NCBI GenBank assembly: GCA_030278955.1
Contig: JAOANR010000014.1
Coordinates: forward strand, 16,742,068-16,806,067
Reading direction: 5' to 3'
From: Hygrophila difformis
Taxonomy: Eukaryota; Streptophyta; Magnoliopsida; Lamiales; Acanthaceae
Length of the DNA: 64,000 bases
Shown: piece by piece, positions 33,690 through 46,579 of the stretch
How the letters are laid out: each line of letters begins with the position of its first letter
How positions within the stretch are numbered: position 1 is the first letter of the stretch
Made by a program: the position numbers and the translations under genes
Notes under the pieces: generated by a model
What the model saw: the letters and a program-made list of their open reading frames with translations, nothing else
Databases searched by the model: none
What the model was told of the DNA's origin: nothing

Positions 33690-35000
33690 ACATATCAATA
33701 ACATGATAAACTATATACCAAATATCTGGTAAAGCACATATATACCAATACAGTGGTAAACTACATACCAACAACCTGGTTAACATCATAACATACTTGT
33801 GGTAAAGCATATACCAAGAACTTGGTAAATACCATATGATATCTGTGGAATAGCCTGATAAACACCATAAGGTATTTGTGGTAAACCATATTGGTATAGT
33901 GTGCTAAATCATGTACCAATAACTTGCTAAATACTATATGGTAGCTGTGGTAAAGCACATACCAATACAGTGGTAAACCATATATCATTAACCTGGTAAA
34001 CACAATATGGTATTTGTGGTAAAACGCATAGTAAGAACTTGGTAAATACCATATGGTATATGTGGACTAACCTGGTAAACACCATAAGATATTCGTGATA
34101 AAATACATAGCAAGAACTTGGTAAATTCCATATAGTATCTGTGGTAAACCATACTGATATAGTGTGCTAAACCACGTATCAATAACTAGGTAAATACTAT
34201 ATGATAGTTGGTACATCACATACCAATACAGTGGTAAAACACATACCAATAACTTGGTAAACACCATAAAGTATTTGTGGTAAATCACATACCAAGAACT
34301 CAGTAAATACTAGGGATGAAAACCCTACGGATACGGTTGTATAGTATCGGATACGGGTATTATCCCACATTTTTCTTCTTGGATTCGGATCGAATACGGA
34401 TATGCCAGATACAGATACGGATTTGAATATTTTCGGGATACGAATACATGTCGGATACATGACGGATATATGACGGATACAGATTTAATCGGATATAAAT
34501 TATCGGATAATTTTTTATAATTTATTTTGAAAATTCGATAATTTTTATAAAAAAAATATCGGATAATTTGATGTTTTTTTATAACTATTGATAATTTTTA
34601 ATTAATAAATAATAAAATATTAATATATACGAATATTTGGATTTAAAATTCGGATAATATCCTATCAATATCGCTCCGGATCCGGTTACGGTCGGATATT
34701 TTTGAATATGAATACGAATGCGGTTATTAAAATACGAATTCAGATTCGGATACGAATATTGAAAAATCTCACCGGATAGCTAATTCTGGATTCGGTTATA
34801 ATCCCGCTTTCATGTATCAATAACTTAGTAAATACTATATGGTATTTGTGGTAAACCACATACCAATACAGTGGTAAAACCATATATCATTTACCTGGTA
34901 AACACCATATGGTATTTGTGGTAAAGCACATACAAACGGCGTGATAAACCACATACCAAGAACTTGGTAAATTCCATATGGTACATGTGGTAAACCAGCG
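33690..35000. repeat. Minisatellite of CATATGGTATTTGTGGTAAA type, interrupted
   Basis: Imperfect tandem units of roughly 40-55 bases, each with ACCATATGGTA and a GGTAAACCACATACCAATA-like string, run from about 33690 to 34312 and from about 34815 to 34996. The unit is partly self-complementary. The gap holds a separate insertion. No gene. Confidence 0.75.
34311..34813. mobile_element. hAT-like insertion inside the minisatellite
   Basis: It starts TAGGGATGAAAACC and ends GCTTTCATGTA, with dense GGATACGGATAC/CGGATAT motifs near both ends. It interrupts the minisatellite cleanly. No clear target duplication, so the exact edges are uncertain. Confidence 0.45.
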
Positions 35001-35349
35001 ACTTGTCCACTGATAACGGCAAAAAATGTCCATTATTTTCAATCCATTTCCGTGTCTGAAACGGGCATTTGATCGCATTCCGGTCTTATATTAAATAAGA
35101 AAGCAGTTGAATTGGATTGATTTATGCATATTTGTAAAAATAATAAGCTAGTATGAAAAACACAAAAACATGTAATTTTATTACATTATGTGTTAGAAAA
35201 ATCCAAAAACATGAGAAAAAGAAAAGAAAAGAAAAATGAATGAAAAAGATGGGCAAAAGAATAAAATAGCCCACCAAAAAACCAAAAAGATGGGAAAAGA
35301 AGAAAAAGCCCACAAAAATATAATTTTTGGCCCGCCAGACCCAGTAAAG

Positions 35350-35790
35350 CCAAGCCAGTCGCGAGACTATACCTAGTCGTGAAGCATAGTCTCATGACTG
35401 GGGTGAGTCTCGCGACACAAAGAGACAATAAACAGATGAAGCCAGTCCCTAGACTCCCAGTCGCGAACCATAGTCTTATGACTGGGGGTAATCTAGCGAC
35501 ACACCAGCCGAATGAAGAAGATGAACTAGTCCGGAACCTCCAGTCCCAAGACCCCAATCGCGAAACATAGTCTAGCGACTGGGGAGGAGTTTCCCGACGT
35601 ACAAGCACACTGAAGGCAAATCCAGTCCCAAGGCACCCAGTCGCTAGACCCCAGTCGCGAAGCATGGTCTCGCGACTGGGATGAGTCTAGCGACGCAGAA
35701 GGCAAAATGGAGACCCAGTCCGGAGAGTCTCACGACTGGGCGTGGAGTCTTGCGACATGCAGCTGAGTCCCGCGACACAAGGGCATGGCT
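35350..35790. repeat. Palindromic array upstream of the LTR TATA (first zone)
   Basis: Repeated CAGTCGCGAAGCATAGTCT and GTCTCGCGACTGGGG-type arms form inverted pairs, for example CCCAGTCGCGAA against the later GACTGGGG. The zone is duplicated in the 3' LTR at 60840-61290. Confidence 0.7.
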
Positions 35791-35859
35791 GTGATGTGTG
35801 TGAGTCTCACGACACATGTGGGCCTCGAATCAAGGCCCATGGGCCTAGGGTTTCACTTC

Positions 35860-35867
35860 TATAAATA
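35860..35867 (+). promoter_or_regulatory. LTR TATA box
   Basis: TATAAATA follows GGGCCTAGGGTTTCACTTC and is kept exactly in the 3' LTR (61349-61356). It is the best candidate for the element's main promoter, making the U3 about 880 bases long. Confidence 0.6.
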
Positions 35868-36479
35868 TAAGGTGATCCATATGTGCTCGGGGTTAGAATT
35901 TCATTATTCTTGAAGACACAGCAAGGAATTCTCTTAGGTAGTATAGTTAGCTTAGTTTTATTATTATTATTTTTTCTTGTATTATTTAATTCTGTCCATA
36001 GATTAGTATAGTTTAGTGTTTGTTTAATGTTATTTTCCATTTTTCAGTAGCTAGGCAGCCATCTTTCTACCATGTTTTCTTTTCTAAACTCTTGTTTTAG
36101 GGTTTGAAATACCCAAATGATGGGTATTATCAAACCCATTAATAATATGGGAAGTTAATCTTGATAATGTGTCCCAAAAATATGAAATGGGTTTCACAAC
36201 CCATGGATTCTTTATTGCTTTCATTTTCTTTTTTGTCTCTTGACCATTATTTCTCTATTTTTAGCTTACTGTTTATTATTTTTGGTTATATTCATGTGTG
36301 GTGTGTGATTAAACCCTAGATTAGGATTTTATTTATTTTAAATACTGCCTTAGTTAAGTTTATTTGGTTCAAGCATGTTCTAGGTAGATTCAAATATTGT
36401 TGGTTATTTCTGGGATAGAATAGCTTTTAAATCTGAAATAGGGTTAGATCACGCATGTTGCATGCTACTGTACCTGACA

Positions 36480-37450
36480 TGTGTCCTAAACCACATCCTG
36501 GTCGCGAACCGCCTCCAGTCGCGAGAACACATCCTGGTCGCAAACCGCCTCCACGTCTTGCGACTGGAGGGTAGTTTCGCGACACGGGTGTCTCAGGACA
36601 CTTGTCTTTATTTTTGAAACCCTCAGTCGTGAAGCAATTCTGTTGTGAACCCACGGTTCACGACACACTTTCATGCCTAGCGACTGAGGACCAAAACCCT
36701 TGTAATTTCATTCTGAAAAGCTCCAGTCGTGAGACTCCTGTCGTGAGACCATATCTCACGACACACTCTAGTCTCACGACTGGGAAATTATGCCTTAGAA
36801 AATTCATGTTGAACCCCCAGTCGCAAGACACTCCAGTCGTGAGACCACGTCTCACGACTCAATTTTAGTCTAGCGACTGGGAGTGCCAACACTTAGTGAT
36901 TTTGTCATGGAAACCCCAGTCGCAAGACCATCCTGTCGTGAGACCACGTCTCACGACACACTTTTCAGTGTCGCGACTGGGAGGTCATATTCATTATTAT
37001 TTTGTAAAGATCCCAGTCGCTAGTCTCCTGTCGTGAGACCATGTCTCACGACACACTTTTGATGTCTCGCGACTGGGAACCAAAATACTTAGAATATTTT
37101 GTTAGATAATGCTAGTTGCTAGACTCCTGTCGTGAGACCATGTCTCACGACACAATTCAAGTCTAGCGACTGGACTTCCATGACTTAGCAAATATTTTCA
37201 CATTCAACAGTCGTGAGACCCATGTCGCGGAACCTAGGTTCACGACACAAACTATGGTCTCACGACTGAGCTCTCATCTCTTTATTAAATCATAAAAATT
37301 CTATCTTCTTGACCCTTGGTCCCTAGACCCTAGTCGCGAGACCACGTCTTGCGACTGGAATTTTGTTTAGGGACTGGGAAAACCCTAATTTCCAAAATTC
37401 AAATTCTTTTATTTCCCACCCCTCATGTCGTGATCCTCCCGTTGTGAACC
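36480..37450. repeat. Nested-palindrome array in the LTR (second zone)
   Basis: About seven units spaced about 95 bases apart. Each has an inner perfect hairpin, GTCGTGAGAC ... GTCTCACGAC with a 3-4 base loop. The outer arms, CCCAGTCGCAAGAC-like and GTCTAGCGACTGGG-like, also pair. The spacers are unrelated to each other. No coding frame. It is duplicated in the 3' LTR, where one unit has lost its inner hairpin. Confidence 0.8.
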
Positions 37451-40025
37451 CACGGTTGATGACGCAATTCTGTCTCACGACATGCATGGCACTTTCTTGA
37501 CAAATTTTATGTTTCTCCATATTCGACCATTAATTAATTGAACCCTTAATTCATTAATTAATGATTATGATTAGCAATAATTGAAATCAATAATTACCAT
37601 GATTAAAGGACCTTTGTTCAATTCTCACTAGATTATTTTTCTATAAACAAAACCTTGATGTCTTAAGCAGATAATCCGGACTGTAATTAATTATGGTATG
37701 AAGGATTATTTAAGTGATTAATTATGGATTAATTCTATACCCTTGCATGAGAAACCAATGTCTCTCATGCAAGGCATTCTGTCTTCTTATATTTTTATTT
37801 ATTTTATTTTGTCTTTTCCGTGTTGTATGAAATAACTAGTAAGGAATATATCAGACTAATATTGGCGGGTATTCCTACGCGGATAAACTAGCTCGTAGTC
37901 TGAATATTAATTACTAGTTGTTATTTTGCATGGTCCGGATAGTGGTCGGTGGAAGCCTTGGCGGTTCGTGCATCCGAGATTATAATAGCTGCTCAACTGA
38001 CTCCTATTCGGATACAGTTTATTTTTCTTATTTTAATTTCCAAACCCAAATTCTAATATGTAGTATGAATCGGTTAATATCTGTCAATATTAGCTGATGA
38101 TCATTGCAGAGAGGAAACATGTACATTTTTATCTGAATTTGCAGACAGTAGAGGCCCAACTAGTAGCGACACTGCCATTATAGGGTTTCTGCTGTCTAAA
38201 TTCATTTCATCCGAGTAATTGGGAAACTGGATAGTAGATGTTTGTAGTCCACCTGATTATTCTGCCATCATATTTTGCCTCACGACTATTCCATTTCTGT
38301 GTCACGCCTTTTGTCTAAACCCACCGTTATATTTTGGGTTAATTAATTTTACACTTCCATATATCTTTATGCATGATAATATTATGTAATTATTGTGGTC
38401 TGTACTATTTTGGGATCCTTCCCTTGGACATAGAAGTCTAGATTTAATCAGATATTGGTATTAAATTTTCAATAAAAATTCATTTATAAAATCCGAATCT
38501 AAGTAAGGGATAAATTCCTCAGTTATGTCTAGCTCGCATTCTGTCGAGGGTTAAACTTTGGGAAATTAGAAGCAGAGTCAGCGATTAGGTCTCATCTAGA
38601 CCGAAAGGGTCTGTGTTCTTATTGAGAGTCTAGTACCTATTTAGGGAATGATTTTCAAATTTATTATTTTCCAAAATTGTTGTGTGTTGAAAATCTGGTA
38701 TTAGATATTACACCGAGATGGGGTCCACTTGGATTCAAATACAGTGTGATAGATAATTTTAGAGGAACAACACTCTGGCCTTGATTATTTTCTAAAATAG
38801 GGTTGAGTTCCTTTCAACTGCTATCCTCTTCTGCCAAAGCCTATTTTTGAATCCTGAGCGAGTGCATCCAGAACGAACTAATTTATTAGTTCGTTTCATT
38901 AGTTTGTATCTCATAACCACCCGGGAGGAAGTGAACACTGCGAGCGGTTCACCGAGATCCGGGAATTCTTGATCCACATCCGGTCATCCTGACTGGGGGC
39001 TCTTCTTATACTACCAGGGTAACTCTTTTGAAACTTCCGAGTGATAGGATTTTAAATTCTTTCTTTACCGCTTTCTTTTAAATGCTTTCCTTAGAGGTCA
39101 CTCGGATGTATTGGGAGTAGCGGAACTGCTTCTAGGTTTGAGAGTTATGGGATAGTTCAGGCTCAGCTATAACTTTGGGTGTGACATGGGGGAATGATAG
39201 CAGTATTTGGCACTTCAACTAATTATTTGTCAGGTGTTGCTTGTCCCACCACAGATGAAATAACATACCCTGGCCGGGGCAGTTTTGAATCTGTGGTATC
39301 TTAGAATTTGTGGTCTTAAGAACATGCAAACTCATGCTGTAAGTACCTGTCTGTTAAAGGGAACATAGTACTGAGAGAATGAGAACTAGCTATCTGACAA
39401 GATTATCTCAAACAAAGATTTGTGTATAAAGATGGAAGTTTAATTATGTTTTATCTGAATCTTGTCCAATTTTTATTCTTTTCTTCATGTCCCTTCTATC
39501 CACTTTTGAATCAGCTTCATAGTTAGCATAGCATCAATTTATAGCTTTCTTAGAATAATTTTACTGATTCCATAGGATAAATTTATCTACTTTCTAAACC
39601 TAATTTTAATTGCTATTTAGCATAGACCTATCTGCTTTCTAGAATAGTTTTAATGCGCTTTGTAAGATAATTTTTATCTGCTTTCATAGTCTAGTTTAAA
39701 TTCAGTCAAGTAGTTGTTAGTTCAAACCTTTCAACTGATTAGAGCAATACGAATGGAAAATCTTGTAAAACGGTGTGGGACCTGCTTCTATCGCACATCC
39801 TCCAGTGAACGATCCGGACTTACTATAAATATTGCAATTTTTGACACCGTGCGCTTTCGGGCCACAGTTTCTCAACACGAGTAATAAAAATGTGACAACC
39901 TATAAATATATCCTTAATCCCAACTCCATCATCATAAATTGTTTTCTTTAAATAAAACCTAAACCGGGATTCTCCATCAATTTATTTTCGAAAATACTTG
40001 TGTGTGGAAATTGTCAAAAGTTTCA

Positions 40026-40042
40026 TGGCGCCGTTGCCGGGG
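40026..40042 (+). other. Primer-binding site of Athila-type element
   Basis: TGGCGCCGTTGCCGGGG abuts the LTR end. This string is the hallmark primer site of Athila, Calypso and Cyclops elements. Confidence 0.9.
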
Positions 40043-40182
40043 AGGATGCAACACCGTTTTATTTAGAGAATTACATTCCTGATTGCTCATAGTTAGCATA
40101 TACATATACATATAAATTTATCACCGAATCTATTCTAACCTGGGGATTGTACATGTACTGTCATTGCTGAAACCGCTGTTTT

Positions 40183-41971
40183 ATGCAACGAAGAAAGGAA
40201 ACTCCCTCCGAGATCCCGTTCAACTCAGAAATTGAAAGAACAGCTCGACGTCTGAGGGCTCAAGCTAGACAGAGAAAAGAACGGTAAAGGCAGGAACTAT
40301 TTTCTCCTAGCACTAGCAGTGATATCTCTGAAATGGCAAACCCTGACATCCCAGCCATCATACCTCCAAACCCGCCACTCCAAAATATCCTAGAGTATCC
40401 AGAAGATGTTAATGACGAGAATTTGGACGATCCCCCTCCTCAGGTCATTCAGGGAGGTGGGAACGCACCAAACCTCGGCCATCAACCCTTCGAGATTCCT
40501 CCAAACAACCAGAACAACCAAAACCTTCCAAATAACCCCAATTTTCAGAATCCTCAATATCATAACCCCCAGTTAACCAAAACCAGTTTCCTCCCAATCC
40601 AAATGATCCCAACGATCCCCGGAATTACTATCAGGATTAGAACCAGCAGCCTCAGTACCAAGGAGGGCTAGACAACAATCAACAGCCAGCCGCAGCGGAT
40701 TACATGCAACCAATTATAGAACCCTACGTAAACATTCCAGGCAGGGCACCCATCATTGCAAGGAATTTCGAACTTAAGCCAGCACTGATTAATCTAGTGC
40801 AGAATAGACAATTTTCTGGAGCCAACCACGAAGATCCGCATGACCACTTGGCAACGTTCTTGGAGCTGTGCAACCCCATAAAGAACCAGGGGTTGCTCCA
40901 AACACGATACGAATGATGATGTTTCCGTGCTCACTTGCAAGCGGAGCAAAAACATGGTACAAGTCGTTGCCAGTCAATCCGAGAAGCACGTGGGAGGACA
41001 TAGTTCGTAATTTCCTGGTGAAGTATTTCCCAGAATGGAAGGTTGATGAAGGAAGATCAAAAATTGCTGAGTTCAAGATGAAACCAGAGGAATCCATGTA
41101 CGATGCGAATGAGAGATTCATGAATTTGTTGAGGAAATGCCCACAACACGGATTCCAGGCATGGGAGCAATTGAGGAAGTTTTACAGCGGGCTGACACCA
41201 GCCTGGAAACACATGTTAGATGCCGCAGGAGGGCAACATTTGTTGCATATGCCCATGGATTAAGCATGGGCTAAAATTGAAATGATGTCTGTAAATAGAA
41301 TAATTTTGAATGATGATAATGCAGAAACAACCCCTCCCCGTGGTCTTTGTGTTGTAGGTTCTCCAGGGAAAACTGAGCTCGAAAAGCTGAAGGATCAAGT
41401 GGCAGTCCTGGCATTGAACCAAGAAGCAGGCAGTTCTGCGCAAGTACAGACGTCAGATGCAACTTGTGGCCTTTGTCAATGACCACATCACACTGATGCT
41501 TGCCAACAGGTCACAACTGAAAACTGCAACTACGCTGGAGGGTTTCCTAACCATCACCCTAATCTGTCTTACTCGAACAACAACGCTCTGAATGCACACA
41601 TGTTAACCCAGCCAGCCCAGTTCAATCAGCCACATAATTTCCAACAAAGCCAACAGTTCAACCCCAGGCCTCAAAATTTCCAGAATCCCAACTTCCATCC
41701 TCAAATACAGCAGAGACCTAACCAAAATCAGAACTTCCAAAACCAAAACCAGAATTTTCAGGGCCAACAGCAGTTCAATCCCAACCCCAATCAGAATCAG
41801 AACCAGAATTGGAACCAAAACCAGCAGAAACCACCTTCCAGATTGGAGACCCTCATGACTGATTTCATCACTAATCAAAAGGAAATCAACAATCAGTTAC
41901 AGGCCTCCATAAGGAATGTTGAGACTCAGGTTACACAAATGGCCAAGGAAATGCAGAAAAGGGACCAGTGA
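40183..41971 (+). pseudogene. Athila-type gag, broken
   Basis: The ATG at 40183 is in frame with 40333-40671. A stop interrupts near 40287 and frameshifts occur near 40670 and 40900. The capsid core is recognisable (FELKPALINLVQ, GANHEDPHDHLATFLELCN, WKVDEGRSKIAEFKMKPEES, KFYSGLTP). A CCHC knuckle (CGLCQ, then HHTDAC) spans an in-frame stop at about 41479. A Gln/Asn/Pro-rich tail (41600-41971) ends in a coiled coil. Role in an intact element: the particle coat. Confidence 0.8.
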
Positions 41972-42494
41972 GCACTGCCCAGCACTGCTGAGAAAAACCC
42001 TCAGTGTAAAGCTATCACACTGAAATCTGGTAAGGTTTTGGAGGGTCCGAAAAGAAAGGAAAAATTGGGAAAAGACAAGGAAATGGGAGACGGTATTGAG
42101 GAGAAAGAAACTGATGCTGAAAAAGAGACAGCCGAACTGCAGACTGAAGCTGCATCAGAAGAGGCTAAAATTGGTAATGGTGAAGGTACAACTTCTGCCC
42201 CTTTACCACCAAAACATGATAAATTTTTGCCAAGGGTCCTGTACCCAGCGCGTCTAAAAAAATAAAGAACAAGATTTAAAGTTTGCCAAATTTCTGGAAA
42301 GACTGAAAGCTGTAGAGATTACTATTCCTCTGGTTGAGATGATTTCTGAAATACCTGTCTATGCTAAATTTCTGAAAGAAATGATCTCAGGAAAAAGAAA
42401 GGTCGAACAAGAGGAGGTAGTGGTCTTGAATAGCAACTGCAGCGCCATTATCAAAAGGAAAATGCCAGAGAAGAAGGAGGACCCAGGATGCTAT

Positions 42495-42976
42495 ACGCTC
42501 CCGATTCAAATATGAAAGCACGATGCTGGAAAGGGACTGTGCGACCTTGGATCAAGCATTAATGTGATGCCACTCGCCATGGCACAGCGTCTCAACTTGG
42601 GACAAATTGAACCGGTTAAAATGAGATTACAATTGGCGGACCGGTCAATCATGAAGCCTATCTGAATATTGAATGAGGTTAGACCTTGTTTCCTGCAGAC
42701 TTCATAATTCTAGATATGGACGAAGACTGCGATATGACTCTGATTCTAGGACGCCCATTCCTTGCAACTGGTGGAGCCCTGATTGATGCAAAATCAGGGC
42801 AGATCAAGCTCCGGGTAGATGGAAAGGAAATCACCTTTGGTATGGCGAGGCTGAAGAAATTCCCGCATGACGGGTCCTGTAGTTCTTGTGACAATGATGT
42901 AATAGTTAGGAGTGAGGGAGAGCTAGACTCTGACAATGAAGATGTAATGATGATGGATGATGAACTTTCAAAGTAG
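42495..42976 (+). pseudogene. Athila-type aspartic protease, broken
   Basis: The sequence CDLGSSINVMPL (from about 42540) holds the active-site region in the form usual for Athila proteases. The frame 42686-42976 has LILGRPFLATGGALID, the C-terminal flap/hairpin motif. Stops and a frame change lie between the two. Confidence 0.75.
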
Positions 42977-43298
42977 GTACTGAAGCCTGCAGGCGCGGAG
43001 CAAGAGGGCTGCAGCGCCGTTTACTTCGCCGATCCCGGAACTGGGGATTTGGAGGAGTTTGACGGTGCTGAATTCCATGAAGACGCCGACCAAAAGGAGG
43101 CGGATCCTATACTGATGCAGGATCCGAAAGGTAAATCTGATCTTCTTCCACCCATTTCTCGAAAATTACTTCCGTCTGTGGAATGCCCACCAGAGCTAGA
43201 ACTAAAAGTGCTACCGGACCATCTTAAGTATGCGTTTCTCGCTGAATATAAAATGTTACTGGTAATTGTAGCTGACACAAGATTAAGAAAATGCTCTG

Positions 43299-44457
43299 GT
43301 GGGAGTTCTTAAAAAATATGTGCGTGCAATTGGTTGGATCATTTCTGATATCAAAGGAATAAGCCCTTCTGTTTGTATGCACAGGATTTTGATGGAGGAG
43401 AGATTCAAACCTTCGCGCCAGCCTCATCTATGTTTGAACCCACCCATGCAGGAAATGGTAAGAAAAGAGGTGATCAAGCTATTTGATGCTAGCATCATCT
43501 ACCCGATTTCTGACAGCAAATGGGTTAGTCCCGTGTAGGTCGTTTCGAAGCGGAGTGGGATGTGCACCTGAATGAACAAGGGAGGAAATTGCAACGAGGC
43601 CGGTCACCGGATGGAGGGTCTGCATACACTACCGGAAGCTGAACGAGGCCACACGCAAGGACCATTTTCCTTTACCATTTATCGATCAAATGTTGGAAGG
43701 GTTGGCGAGAAGGGAGTTTTATTGTGTTTTGGATGGATATTCAGGTTATAACTAAATTGTGATTGCTAGTGAGGATCACGAAAAAATAACTTTTACATGC
43801 CCTTATGGCACTTTTGCCTATAGGCGAATGCCTTTTGGTTTATGCAATGCACTAACAACTTTTCAAAGTTGCATGATGTCTATATTTTCCGAATTTATCG
43901 AAAAATGCATTGAGGTCTTCATGGATGACTTCTCTGTGTATGGAGATATGTTTAACGAATGTTTGATCAATCTTGCTAAAATTTTAAAAAGATGTGAGGA
44001 CATTAACTTGGTTTTAAACTGGGAAAAGTGTCATTTTATGGTAACTGAGGGCATAGTGTTAGGTCACCGCATCTCACGTGCAGGCATTGAGGTCGATCCG
44101 GCCAAGGTTTCCATCATCTCAAATCTCCCTCTCCCAAATTCAATAAAATCGGTTATGAGCTTCTTAGGGCGTGCCGGTTTTTACCGGAGGTTCATTAAGG
44201 ATTTCTCTAAAATTGCCAAGCCTCTCACTAACCTTCTTTGTAAAGAAAATTCTTTTGTAATAAATGAAGCGTGTGTCCAAGCCTTTGACACGCTCAAAAC
44301 GATGTTAGCTTCTGCTTCAATTGTGCAACCACCCGATTGGTCACTGCCATTCGAGGTGATGTGTGATGCAAGTGGTCTTGCAGTGGGTGCTGTTTTAGGG
44401 CAACATAAGGATGGGAGACATTGCGTAATTTATTACGCAAGTCACGGCTTGAAATGA
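43299..44457 (+). pseudogene. Athila-type reverse transcriptase and RNase H start, broken
   Basis: The frame 43299-43538 gives the RT N-terminus (PPMQEMVRKEVIKLFDASII). A damaged stretch follows, with RKLNEATRKDHFPLPFIDQM still readable in another frame. 43759-44457 gives CPYGTFAYRRMPFGLCNA, the catalytic FMDD (about 43918-43929) and the RNase H start DASGLAVGAVLGQ. There are at least one stop and two frame changes. Confidence 0.85.
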
Positions 44458-44491
44458 AGCCCAAATAAACTACACCACTACAGAAAAAGAG

Positions 44492-46084
44492 ATGTATGTT
44501 GTAGTCTTTGCATTCGATAAGTTCAGACAGTATCTTATTGGAACAAAGATCATAGTGTACACTGACCACAGTGCACTTAGATACGTGTTCAGCAAGCAAG
44601 ACGCAAAGCCTCGTTTAATCAGGTGGGTGCTATTGCTGCAAGAGTTTGACATCGTAATAAAAGATAGGCGAGGTCGAGATAATGGTGTTGCTGACCACTT
44701 ATCTCGATTAGAAAATGATAAAAATGAGAAAGCCGTCAATGAAGAGTTTCCAGACGAACAACTGTTCGCACTGCATTTGCACGACCAAGCGTGTACATGG
44801 TTTTCCGACATTGCTAACTTCTTGGCATGCGGAATAATCCCCCCATTTTCAAGCCATCATCTCAAGAATAGGTTCAACCGAGACGTATTAAATTACTTCT
44901 GGGAAGAACCTTATCTCTTTAAGCACTGCGCCGATTCGATAATCAGGCGATGTGTGACTGAGCATGAAGCCTATCAAATTGTCAGAAAATGCCATGAATC
45001 AGAGTATGGAGGTCACCACGGTCCCACTCGAACGGCCCATAAAGTCCTCGAGTGTGGATTTTACTGGCCTCACATCTATGAGGATTGCAAGACATTTGTG
45101 AAAGCTTGCGACAGGTGCCAAAGGCTGGGAAACATTTCCAAGAGGGATGAGATACCTCAGAAATGAATTCTCACTCTTGAGATTTTCGATGTTTGGGGCA
45201 TTGACTTCATGGGACCGTTTCCATCATCTGGTGGAAACCAGTATATTTTGGTAGCTGTCGATTACGTGTCCAAATGGGTCGAGGCTGTCGCACTACCAAC
45301 CAATGATGGTAGCCAAGTCATCAAGTTCCTCAAGAACAATATTTTTAATCGATTTGGCATACCTAGGGTGATAATATCTGATGGAGGAATACATTTTGTT
45401 AATAAATTCTTTGAGAATTTAATGCTTAAAACTGGAATCCTCCATAAGATAGGCACGCCTTATCATCCCCAGACAAGTGGTCAAGTCGAGGTATCCAATC
45501 GCGAGATCAAGCATATACTCGAAGCCACTATCGGGAGAACCCGTAAGGATTGGGCACGTAATCTCAATGATGCTCTATGGGCATATCGCATAGCATATAG
45601 GACTCACATTGGGATGTCCCCATACAGGCTTATCTTCGGAAAAGCTTGTCATTTGCCCGTAGAGTTAGAGCATAAAGCTTACTGGGCCGTTAAAACGCTT
45701 AACTTTGATCCGAAAGTTGCTCAGAGCAAGCGCAAGTTGGACCTCAATGAAATTGAGGAAATACGAGCACAAGCTTATGAAAGCTCTCGGATTTATAAAG
45801 AGCGGACCCAGAAGTTGCACGATCGCAGGATTAAACCCTAGCATTTCTATATTGGCCAAAACGTTTTACTGTTCAATTCTAGGTTGAAGCTGTTCCCCGG
45901 AAAGCTGAGATCCAGATGGGAAGGGCCGTATAAAGTGCTGGAGGTGTTCGAAAGCGGTGCAGTCAGGATCCGAACTGACAAGGGTGATCTGGTGGTGAAT
46001 GGACATAGATTGAAAGAATACTTCGGACTATTCGATTCGGAAAAAGAGAGCCAAGCAGTGGCAGACCCGGCTTACACTCAATAA
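44492..46084 (+). pseudogene. Athila-type RNase H and integrase, one frame with two stops
   Basis: A single frame runs 44492-46084, broken only by TGA 45164-45166 and TAG 45839-45841. It includes the RNase H end ([12 protein letters not shown]), the HHCC zinc-binding region ([10 protein letters not shown] ... CDRCQR) and the integrase core ([34 protein letters not shown], the D, D and E residues). The C-terminal GKLRSRWEGPYKV domain follows. There is no chromodomain, consistent with Athila. Confidence 0.88.
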
Positions 46085-46579
46085 AAACAACAATAAAATT
46101 ATAAAAATTTCATTTTATGTATATATGCACTGCTATATTTCCAGAATCAGAAAGTATCCAAAAATCAATTAAATATTTAGAGTACTAAGACTCTAAATGT
46201 GAGGATGTTGATATTTGGAAAAAATCTAATGTGGTTAATTTATCTGTCTTGCAGAAATTCCGGAACTACCAAAAAGAAGGAGCGGAAAAATAAAGCAGAA
46301 AATCAGGTTCCCGGTTGGATTAATTCCATGAATTTAAGAAAACAATTTCAAAAATTAAAGCAATTTAAAATCCGGAATAATTTTTACAAACAAATGGAAT
46401 TGATCCAACCTATTTTTATGCAAGTAGACTATTTTAAAATTTTCAGCCCAATAATTTTGAATATTTTGGACTGAATTTATTCAGGTCCAAAAATCAATAA
46501 AATGGACTCGGGCCCAAATCCACACTCGGCCCAGTCCATGAAATTTGAAAATTCAAAAAACCCAGCCGTGGGACTAGGC

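Larger units (their letters stand above)
35011..40025 (+). repeat. 5' LTR of Athila-type element (5,015 bp)
   Basis: It begins TGATAACGG and ends TTTCA directly before the PBS. It contains two zones of nested palindromes (about 35350-35790 and 36480-37450) on either side of a promoter-like TATA. Everything after about 37500 is long non-coding sequence. The start coincides with that of the 3' LTR at 60501. Confidence 0.88.

Noticed and set aside
35186..35665. Minus-strand ORF of about 159 codons, repeated at 60611-61306
   Set aside because: It lies in the palindromic LTR zone and its text follows from the repeats. The two LTR copies have different lengths of frame, so it is not conserved as coding.
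36480..37450. CRISPR-like regular repeats in the LTR
   Set aside because: The repeats are variable palindromes in a plant LTR, with no cas genes and no uniform direct repeat. They are duplicated exactly where the LTR is duplicated.
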